From Mageeibacillus sp. UBA6976 (GTDB taxonomy: Bacteria; Bacillota; Clostridia; Saccharofermentanales; Saccharofermentanaceae): a stretch of 38,547 nt of DNA. Position numbers and translations under genes: made by a program. The DNA lies in NCBI GenBank assembly GCA_002450155.1, contig DJYO01000035.1, positions 1,971-40,517 of the forward strand, given 5' to 3'. The notes beneath the pieces were generated by a model. That model searched no databases, had not been told where the DNA came from, and saw only the letters and a program-made list of their open reading frames with translations. This document shows, one piece after another, positions 32,013 through 38,547 of the stretch (positions are counted from its first letter, which is position 1; every line of letters begins with the position of its first letter).

Positions 32013-33200
32013 TTCCTTAATAAGTACGGCTGCGATAACTATCGTAAGTATGAGCATTATGCTGCCTGTAATGCACTGCAGCACTGTTATGCTGTATTTG
32101 CGCTCGGGAACCATAAAGGTAACGGGGAACGGCGCCAAAGCTATAAGGAGCATTGCAAGGCCTGAGATATCCATGCTGTTTAACTCCTTCTCATTGAAGA
32201 TAAGGATAAGCGGGATGAGCAAAAATACCGCAACGTAGAAATAGCTGTACGAAGGGATCCCTGATATGGCAAGAGCTATGGCAGCTGCGCTCATCCAGTC
32301 CTTTTGCAGACAAAGGCCGGCGGCAAGAAGGATGATGCCCAATACTATAGCTGCGATCTGCGGCCAGGAGACCTGATCAGATATCCCGAATAGTTTAAGA
32401 AGATAGATCCTGATGACATTTGCAAAATTGATCTTGGCTCCCAGGCCTTCAGTATCAGATAAATCGGTCCTTTGAGTAAGCCATCTTATCATGAGACTGA
32501 ACCTGCTAAGTCCGCCCAGCCCCAGGAATGGCAGGAAGAAGAGAGCGATCCCATATATGGCGCATCTTACCGCTTCCTTGATCTGCTTATGCTTCAGCAG
32601 CAATATACCGAATGCCGCAGGATATATCTTGATCGCAAAGGCGAGGGCAAGAGCTATGAGAGCGATCTCTTTCTTAAATCTGTTCCCGCTGTTTCTTAAT
32701 GCTATAAACAGAAGGGTAAATGCAAAGCTGTATAAGATTATGTTGCCCCTCTCAAATGCATAGAGGAACGGAGATGACAGGAGCACGGTCAGGATAAGAA
32801 GTCTCTTGTGTCTTATCTCAAGCTCTGACATCTCCTCTATCGCATACACAGATATCGCTATTGGGATAAAGATAAAAAGAGCAAAAGCCAGAGATGCACT
32901 CTGCAGCTCCCTCAAGCCGTAAGGATCAGAATAGACGAGACCATCAGGCAGGAGCCTTCCGAAAAAATAGAATATGAGCTCACATAAGGGCGGATACTGG
33001 ACCATGTTTATCTCGTTATAAGGATCTCTGCCTGCCGCACTCTTAAGGCAGTTATAAAAATCCATAAAGACATCATGGGTATCGCCGAAGAATAGTTGTC
33101 CTGTAAGAGCAGTGCCTCTTAACGCTGCCGCCGCCAGGACAAAACATACAAAGATAAGAGGAATGAATATAACGCCTGCAAGGACTACCCTGCCGCGCAT
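31956..33200 (-). CDS. GT87 (DUF2029)-like polyprenyl-phosphate mannosyltransferase
   Basis: The protein has 414 residues from ATG 33200, which has AGGAG overlapping the upstream stop codon; the in-frame ATG 33239 lacks a site. About ten membrane segments. Motifs FMDFYN, QYPPL, ERGNI and KIYPAAFGILLL match the GT87 family, which uses polyprenyl-phosphate-mannose in glycolipids and glycans, with catalytic Asp expected in the first loop (D in FGDTHDVFMDF). Last gene of the four-gene GT operon. The sugar and acceptor are inferred only from the family. The 3' end overlaps the antiporter by 57 bases. Confidence 0.8.
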   Translation of the reverse strand: MRGRVVLAGVIFIPLIFVCFVLAAAALRGTALTGQLFFGDTHDVFMDFYNCLKSAAGRDPYNEINMVQYPPLCELIFYFFGRLLPDGLVYSDPYGLRELQSASLAFALFIFIPIAISVYAIEEMSELEIRHKRLLILTVLLSSPFLYAFERGNIILYSFAFTLLFIALRNSGNRFKKEIALIALALAFAIKIYPAAFGILLLKHKQIKEAVRCAIYGIALFFLPFLGLGGLSRFSLMIRWLTQRTDLSDTEGLGAKINFANVIRIYLLKLFGISDQVSWPQIAAIVLGIILLAAGLCLQKDWMSAAAIALAISGIPSYSYFYVAVFLLIPLILIFNEKELNSMDISGLAMLLIALAPFPVTFMVPERKYSITVLQCITGSIMLILTIVIAAVLIKELISRVRSVQPLKQDGRQN

Positions 33201-33208
33201 GCTGTCTC

Positions 33209-35314
33209 CTATCTTACTCTTATCAAGTCTATTGCCCATATGCCCTCAGTAATGTGAACCCTCTCAAGGATATCCTTGCCGTTAAGATATGTATCTTCGT
33301 AATACCCGTTAAACGGCATGTCTATATAGTATATTCTGTCGTAATTTTGTTCAATAGAACAGGCCCACTCGTAGTCTACACGGTAAAGCATCTCGTCATC
33401 CTGACCATCCCGCAGCTCATCCGGAGTCCACCCGGACATAAAGTGGAGATTAACACCTGAATCGTCGTGATCCAGGGTCATAGTATCCTGGTGCCAGTAA
33501 TAGAGAGCAAATCTCTTTGTACCGAAGAGGACCATGGTGGTCGTGCCAAGTTCCCCTCCTATGGGATCTACTACGATCAGGGTGGATTCATCCGGATCTA
33601 TATATCCGAGAGCCTGCTCAAAGAGCTTTTGCATACTGTGAACCTGAAGGTTGTGTTCGAAGCCGTCGCCAAGATCTAATCTCTTCACCTGGAACGGCTC
33701 CTCGGTAAAACCGTATCCGTAGTATTCACCGCCATAGAAGTAACGGTTCATGGTAACTTCGCTCCCGTTCCCGCATTCAACGCTCCTGTATATCCTCCTG
33801 GTCAGAGGATCTGTTGTGATAAAGCTCTCTATCGCAACAAGGATGCATACAAGTGTAAGGGCTATGGTCTTTATTATGTCTTTGATCTTAAGACTCCCTG
33901 CTGTTACTGCGAGAAAGAGTACGAGCATCAGATAACCAGTCTTAAAGTATCTGTAGTGGGGATATGTAAAGAATCCTACCGAGAAGAGCATAAAGAAGAC
34001 AAAGCTGCCGGAAAGAACCGGGAGGAAAGCTTTGAGGTATTCATTAGATGAGATCTTTGCCTTACGGGAACTTATAAATATCAGGACTGCTCCGATGATT
34101 ATCATCAGGGTAATGACCCAGTTATAGTGTGATACGAAGGTGCCGGCAAGTTTTACAAGCCTGTATGCTCCCTTATCGACCATATCAGGAGTAGGTATAG
34201 CATTGGGGTTTTTTATCCCCAGCGCAGATTTTACGGCCTGCTTCAGGGTCTTGGACCACCCCTCCTTGCCAAGGATGAGCGGAACCATGAACAGCCCTGC
34301 CGCAAAGACAAAATATGTCTCATTCATCAGGTAGTTTGCGGCCTTCTTTATAAACCCCTTCTCTTTCGCTCTCGGGATCCTGTATATAAGGCCTCCGACA
34401 AATATACCTGCAAGGAGCACGATCGCCGTCTCTTTGGTAAAGACAAGTGCCGTGGCAAAAAGATACTTAAAGACCTTCATGTCACAGCAAAAGGCCATAA
34501 GGAGCAGCATAAAGAATACTGTCTGAGGCAGATCGGAATCCATCAGATAGGATGTGCCGAAGAATGAAGGTGCCAGGACTAATATGAGCATCAAAACAGA
34601 AGTATTTATCCGGCTTTCCTGAGGCGTTATCTTACGAACTACCACATAGAAAGCTATAAGCATGGCAATAACAAGGATTAGCCCCGTTATCCTGACGCAG
34701 AGCTCAAAACTGACACCCAGGGCCCTGAGAGGCAGAGATACCATGTATAACACAAAGGAATACGCCCCCGACAGATGACCTGCGATCATGAAGGCATTGA
34801 AAGTATTAGGGGTCAGATCCCATGTATCCCAGGCCTCCATAAATCCTCTTATATAAGTATCGCTGTCGCCTCTAAACCAGATGTCTATCTGCGAGATATA
34901 TAGAGCGGCTGCAGCTGCTGTTACAAGAATAAGAGGGAGCAGGTCTTTCTTATGCCCTGCAAAAAAGGACCTTACAGCATTTACGACGCCTCTTCCTTTG
35001 GATCTTATGAGTAGAACAAAGGACAGGCCGAAGGATATTGCGGCAAGGATCCCTATGGGGTAATTAAGATCGGTGTTTCTGCTGAATATCAGGGTTTCTG
35101 CAAAGAAGAGAAAGAATAAAGCCGTCAGGACTGTCATCTGCAGATCTGTTGAGGCAGGATATCCTGCCTTTGCATAATAGGCACTTGCAACAGGATAGAT
35201 CGCAAGCGACAGAATATAGAATATGATGCAAAGGATTCCCAGGCCGCCGATCCCGAACAGCAGGGATGCCGCAAAAGCCGTTATTGACAGTACATAAAGG
35301 AGCTTGGCATTCAT
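33209..35314 (-). CDS. GT-C-like membrane protein, paralogue of the upstream gene
   Basis: The protein has 701 residues with about twelve membrane segments in the first 480 residues and a soluble C-terminal domain of about 220. The first large loop has IWFRGDSDTY (145-154), then TPNTFNAFMIAGHLSGAYS; later TKETAI and TTDPLTRRIYR.VECGNGSEVTM. The same landmarks in order occur in the neighbour gene, so the two are tandem paralogues. The Asp in RGDSDTY is the best candidate catalytic residue of a GT-C fold (inference). Separated from the upstream stop by one base, with GGAG before it. The acceptor is likely a surface polymer. Confidence 0.7.
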   Translation of the reverse strand: MNAKLLYVLSITAFAASLLFGIGGLGILCIIFYILSLAIYPVASAYYAKAGYPASTDLQMTVLTALFFLFFAETLIFSRNTDLNYPIGILAAISFGLSFVLLIRSKGRGVVNAVRSFFAGHKKDLLPLILVTAAAAALYISQIDIWFRGDSDTYIRGFMEAWDTWDLTPNTFNAFMIAGHLSGAYSFVLYMVSLPLRALGVSFELCVRITGLILVIAMLIAFYVVVRKITPQESRINTSVLMLILVLAPSFFGTSYLMDSDLPQTVFFMLLLMAFCCDMKVFKYLFATALVFTKETAIVLLAGIFVGGLIYRIPRAKEKGFIKKAANYLMNETYFVFAAGLFMVPLILGKEGWSKTLKQAVKSALGIKNPNAIPTPDMVDKGAYRLVKLAGTFVSHYNWVITLMIIIGAVLIFISSRKAKISSNEYLKAFLPVLSGSFVFFMLFSVGFFTYPHYRYFKTGYLMLVLFLAVTAGSLKIKDIIKTIALTLVCILVAIESFITTDPLTRRIYRSVECGNGSEVTMNRYFYGGEYYGYGFTEEPFQVKRLDLGDGFEHNLQVHSMQKLFEQALGYIDPDESTLIVVDPIGGELGTTTMVLFGTKRFALYYWHQDTMTLDHDDSGVNLHFMSGWTPDELRDGQDDEMLYRVDYEWACSIEQNYDRIYYIDMPFNGYYEDTYLNGKDILERVHITEGIWAIDLIRVR

Positions 35315-35315
35315 G

Positions 35316-37442
35316 TTATGCTCCTGTATTCTTAAGCTTTAGGACTCTTATCTGCCATATCCCGTCTGTTATGATCCTTGTATTTATGATCTGTCTTCCG
35401 TCAAGGTAATTGTCAGTTATGTTCTGATTAAATGTAAAGTCAAAGTAATAGACCTCGTCAAAATCATTCTCCCGTTCTACGGAACTGTTTACGACCTCGC
35501 CGTAATAAGTGCTCTCCAGGAAGGTTACGGGATAACCCGGGAGCTCCTCATCACCTATCAGATCTCCTGTTACATCGTGATACTTGACCTGGACCGTATT
35601 AAGCTCAGGGTTCCAGTTAAATGATGTCTCCTCCGGATATCCGAACAGTCCCAGGAGGGATAACTGGAGAAAATCTCCGTAGGAATCAATGACTATAGCC
35701 TTGGAATCAGTATAGGATATCTCGCGCATCGCTTCTTCAAGACATCTCTGAAGTCCTATTATCGATCTGTTGTGGTCGATGCCGTCGTTTAGAAATGCGG
35801 TGCAGACGACAGAATTCCTGTCACCTTCCACATAGCCTATGGCATCCTTGACCTGATAAAAATACATCTGCATGGTAACGGCTTCTCCATTGCCGCTGTC
35901 AAAGGTATTCCAGGTCTTGCGCGTCACGGGGTCCAGGGTAAAATAACATTCCGTCAGGAACAGACAGGCAAGGACCGTGGGGATCACGTTCCTCAGCACA
36001 TTGCTCTTTACCATCTCGTCCAGGGCAAAGCCAACCAGGATCATCATAATAAGCAGATTATACTGGGAATATCTGTAGTGTACGTAATTAAAGTAGACCA
36101 GATCAAAGACATAATAGAGCGCACCTGAGCACAGGAGGGATACGAGGAAAGCATTTTTCTTTAAGTCCCTTAGTGGCTTCTTTATAAGTGCAAAGATAAG
36201 ATATGCCAGCACCAGGAGCGCAGCTATCCACATAAAGTGAGCGGCAAACAGAGAGTTTAGCTTAAAGAGCTGGTAATGCCCGGGCACTATAATATCAGGG
36301 AATTTCGGTATCGGGATGCCCAAAAGCACTGACTTAAGGATAATGTGGAAGTCGTGGATCCATCCTCTCTGCCCTATGAACATCGCAGAACAGAAAACGA
36401 TACAGGAGAGTATAAACCAGGTGTTCTTGATAAGATGCCTTAAGAATCTGGATATGGGTTTGATCTCCTTGGCGCTTGCCATGGTATGGATAAGTCCGCC
36501 TATAAAATAACCAAAGGACAGGATTATCGCAGTCTCCTTTGTAAAGCACAGGGCGATCATGGCAACGGGTCTCATTATCTTGAGCTCATAGAGTGAAGCA
36601 AAGATAAACAGAGCAAAGAAACAGAGCAATGCAAAGTCTGAACTTGCCAGATAGGAGATACCCCAGAACAGAGGTGCGAAGGAAAAAGCTGCCGTAAGCA
36701 TAGCTCTTGCAAAGGCGCTGAGATTCTTGAACAGACCGCAAAGGATCGCATAGAACATGGCGATCGTAGCTTCTGACATTACCAGATTTGTTATCCTGAA
36801 GGCGATCTCCGGTCTTACTCCAAAGAATGTCAGAGGGAGCATAAATGTATCGAGGACAACACTGTAGCTGAAAGTAACATGGCCTCCCATCATGAAGGTA
36901 TGTATGGTGTTTAATGTGTAATCCCAGGCATTCAGATTAAGAGATGCCGAAGAGAAATAAGTAAATGAATCTCCCCTGAACCAAACAGAATAATTGGCAG
37001 TAAACATCACGGCATATATCACAAGTATTGTGACCAGGAGTATATGCTTTGTAAAACAGGTCTTAAGGAAGTCTCCTATCGTGGAGATAACCTCTCTGCC
37101 GTGCCTTAAAATGGTCAAAAAGAACGAGCACCACATCGCAAAGAAAGCAATGGCACCAACATATATGACGCGGTCCGGATTCCTGTTAAATAAGAATTCC
37201 ATGGTATAGAACGATGCCATAAAGAATTCCAGACAAAGGATCTCTATTACTACCGAAACCTCATGTGCTCTCTTGTTATAGAAATAAGTTGCCGCCAAAA
37301 AGACAACAAAGAATAAACAATATACTGCATTATCTATATGGAAGAGAACGCCGCTCTTGATCCTGTCGTTAACAAGTGCTCCCACAAAAGCTAAGGTAAG
37401 CACCAGCATAGATGATATATACAGTTTCTTATCTCTTGTCAT
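35316..37442 (-). CDS. GT-C-like membrane protein, paralogue of the downstream gene
   Basis: The protein has 708 residues with the same plan as its neighbour: membrane segments to about residue 490 and a soluble C-terminal domain. Shared landmarks are VWFRGDSFTY (153-162), TLNTIHTFMMGGHVTFSYS, CFTKETAIIL and FTLDPVTRKTWN with GNGEAVTMQMYFY. The conserved WFRGDS.TY in the outer loop marks the probable active site. The C-terminal domain ends with acidic, aromatic segments (DEVYYFDFTFNQNI). It follows the GT2 gene by seven bases, with AGGTG before the start. No experimental family name can be given with confidence. Confidence 0.7.
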   Translation of the reverse strand: MTRDKKLYISSMLVLTLAFVGALVNDRIKSGVLFHIDNAVYCLFFVVFLAATYFYNKRAHEVSVVIEILCLEFFMASFYTMEFLFNRNPDRVIYVGAIAFFAMWCSFFLTILRHGREVISTIGDFLKTCFTKHILLVTILVIYAVMFTANYSVWFRGDSFTYFSSASLNLNAWDYTLNTIHTFMMGGHVTFSYSVVLDTFMLPLTFFGVRPEIAFRITNLVMSEATIAMFYAILCGLFKNLSAFARAMLTAAFSFAPLFWGISYLASSDFALLCFFALFIFASLYELKIMRPVAMIALCFTKETAIILSFGYFIGGLIHTMASAKEIKPISRFLRHLIKNTWFILSCIVFCSAMFIGQRGWIHDFHIILKSVLLGIPIPKFPDIIVPGHYQLFKLNSLFAAHFMWIAALLVLAYLIFALIKKPLRDLKKNAFLVSLLCSGALYYVFDLVYFNYVHYRYSQYNLLIMMILVGFALDEMVKSNVLRNVIPTVLACLFLTECYFTLDPVTRKTWNTFDSGNGEAVTMQMYFYQVKDAIGYVEGDRNSVVCTAFLNDGIDHNRSIIGLQRCLEEAMREISYTDSKAIVIDSYGDFLQLSLLGLFGYPEETSFNWNPELNTVQVKYHDVTGDLIGDEELPGYPVTFLESTYYGEVVNSSVERENDFDEVYYFDFTFNQNITDNYLDGRQIINTRIITDGIWQIRVLKLKNTGA

Positions 37443-37449
37443 TTGTCAC

Positions 37450-38466
37450 CTACAGATCGAAATAATGAATCTTGGATGTGAAGAAATATCCCAGGAGAGC
37501 GGGCTTGATAAGATGCGTCCTCTCAAAGAAAGCAGTCATCCTCACTATCCTTGTGGCGTATTTACGCATAGGAGATACAGATGACCTCTTAAGGAAGCGG
37601 TTCGAAAGATACTCCGGATCTTTCTCCTCCATTATGGCCCGGCACTTCTTGTATTCACTCATAAGGACTTTGAAGGGCAGGCCCTGGAGACTGTATATGG
37701 ACAGGCAGTATATCTTGATATACATAAGCTCAAGATAGTCCCTCTCGCTTGCCTTATCCCCTGTCAGGAATTCGTTCATAACAGGAACTATATAAGAGGA
37801 GGCAGACTCAAGAAGGCTCGAACCTATCCAGGGGGAGTCAGCCTTAGGTGTCCTTGACTGGGAATCTGTGTGCACATACCAGTTAAATATCGTCTCATGG
37901 ACAAAGCATACCTTGTCACAATACTTGTGGAAAAGGACATTGATATATACATCATCCGGATACTTCTTCTCAAATCTGATATCGTGATCTATAAAGATCT
38001 GTCTCTTGTAAACAGAACCGTGATGAACACCGCATATCCATTTGTTAGGTTCCTGGGGGAGATCCTGTATCTGGACTATCTTGCCGTCCTGATCCACATC
38101 CCTGAACTGGGCTATGATCCTGTCAGGATCGTCTGCTGTATATCCGGCGAGGACTTCCAGACAGTTGTCATCCATCCAGTCGTCAGAATCGCAGAACATT
38201 ATATACTTGCCTGAAGCGTTGTTCAGAAGCCTGTTGCGGGTACCCAGAACTCCGAGATTCTCCTCGTTTACAAGGAGCGTGATATTCATGTCAGGGTTGT
38301 CTTCTATAAACTTTGTTACGACCTCCACCGTATCGTCAGTGGAACAGTCGTCACAGAGTATTACCTCGTAGTCTTTGAAACTCTGTCTCCTGATAGCTTC
38401 AAGACAACGCGGCATAAACCGCGCATAGTTATAACAGGTTATAGTTATGCTGAATAGTGGAGCCAT
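37450..38466 (-). CDS. Family 2 glycosyltransferase
   Basis: Protein of 338 residues with a GT-A fold. It opens FSITITCYNYARFMPRCLEAI, has the nucleotide-binding ILCDDCSTDDT (37-46) and the DXD-type metal site CDSDDWMDD (92-100), and then RIIAQF and later acceptor regions. It transfers a sugar from a nucleotide donor to a lipid or glycan in the cytosol. The C-terminal third is helical and basic with no membrane segment. It is the first gene of the four-gene surface glycan operon. A TATAAT is at 38501-38496. The ribosome binding site before the ATG is weak (AGGA at three bases). Confidence 0.9.
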   Translation of the reverse strand: MAPLFSITITCYNYARFMPRCLEAIRRQSFKDYEVILCDDCSTDDTVEVVTKFIEDNPDMNITLLVNEENLGVLGTRNRLLNNASGKYIMFCDSDDWMDDNCLEVLAGYTADDPDRIIAQFRDVDQDGKIVQIQDLPQEPNKWICGVHHGSVYKRQIFIDHDIRFEKKYPDDVYINVLFHKYCDKVCFVHETIFNWYVHTDSQSRTPKADSPWIGSSLLESASSYIVPVMNEFLTGDKASERDYLELMYIKIYCLSIYSLQGLPFKVLMSEYKKCRAIMEEKDPEYLSNRFLKRSSVSPMRKYATRIVRMTAFFERTHLIKPALLGYFFTSKIHYFDL

Positions 38467-38495
38467 TGTCCTGACGCTTTCTCCCGTGCATTGTG

Positions 38496-38501
38496 ATTAT
38501 A
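38496..38501 (-). promoter_or_regulatory. Candidate -10 box of the GT operon
   Basis: TATAAT on the minus strand about 30 bases before the GT2 ATG. The -35 (GAATTG at 17-base spacing) is weak. Confidence 0.4.
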
Positions 38502-38547
38502 TGATACCACTTTAGCTGCAATTCAATCGAGTAGGGGGAATTTAATC

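Noticed and set aside
1..38547. Insertion sequences, phage genes, CRISPR arrays, tRNA or rRNA genes
   Set aside because: No transposase or integrase frame, no regularly spaced repeats, and no tRNA- or rRNA-like sequence were seen on either strand by eye.

Overview
This window looks like a piece of chromosome from an anaerobic, low-to-mid GC Firmicute of the Clostridia, most likely a gut or rumen member of the Lachnospiraceae or a relative (inference). The signs are an oxygen-sensitive class III ribonucleotide reductase with twin NrdR boxes, a PPi-dependent phosphofructokinase, strong AGGAGG ribosome binding sites, a T-box leader, two beta-glucanases, and many short operons joined by TAATG or ATGA overlaps. 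I see no insertion sequences, phage genes, tRNA or rRNA genes, or CRISPR arrays. Most genes lie on the minus strand; the plus-strand genes are an AraC regulator, trpS, the T-box-controlled acyl-CoA synthetase, a TRIC-type channel and a cation/proton antiporter.

Layout. 1-1470: nrdG-nrdD operon (nrdD runs off the left edge) behind a promoter covered by two NrdR boxes. 1511-4515: a multi-pass membrane protein, a structured spacer, and an orphan PD-(D/E)XK-like protein. 4579-7936: a beta-glucan module of lipoprotein GH16 and cytosolic GH5, with a divergent AraC-type regulator. 7939-10275: an unusual three-gene operon of MTAN-like nucleosidase, SPL-like radical SAM protein and SDR oxidoreductase. 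10353-12369: trpS, convergent with a gpx-ohrR peroxide-stress operon. 12399-15088: epimerase/dehydratase, Maf, zinc-ribbon protein and membrane protein. 15276-18033: T-box leader, apparently isoleucine-specific, driving a XRE-cupin-acyl-CoA synthetase fusion. 18033-24323: a TIGR03915-like protein, a GT-C-like membrane protein, a lipoprotein, tyrS, a thioesterase-trxB pair and a TRIC channel. 24350-30710: pfp, and an FkbH-ACP-VOC-MBOAT-ThrH cluster. 30837-38466: an antiporter and a polysaccharide-type operon of GT2, two paralogous GT-C-like membrane proteins and a GT87-like protein.

How the parts fit (inference). The right third looks devoted to surface glycans: lipid-linked sugar transferases near a cluster that could load a glyceryl or other acyl group on an acyl carrier protein (FkbH plus ACP) and pass it to an extracytoplasmic glycan (MBOAT). 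The T-box gene may activate branched short-chain acids, such as 2-methylbutyrate, for isoleucine synthesis by reductive carboxylation, a route known in rumen anaerobes. The MTAN-like/SPL-like/SDR operon may be a radical SAM pathway with its own 5'-deoxyadenosine disposal. These three loci are the best candidates for undescribed biology here.
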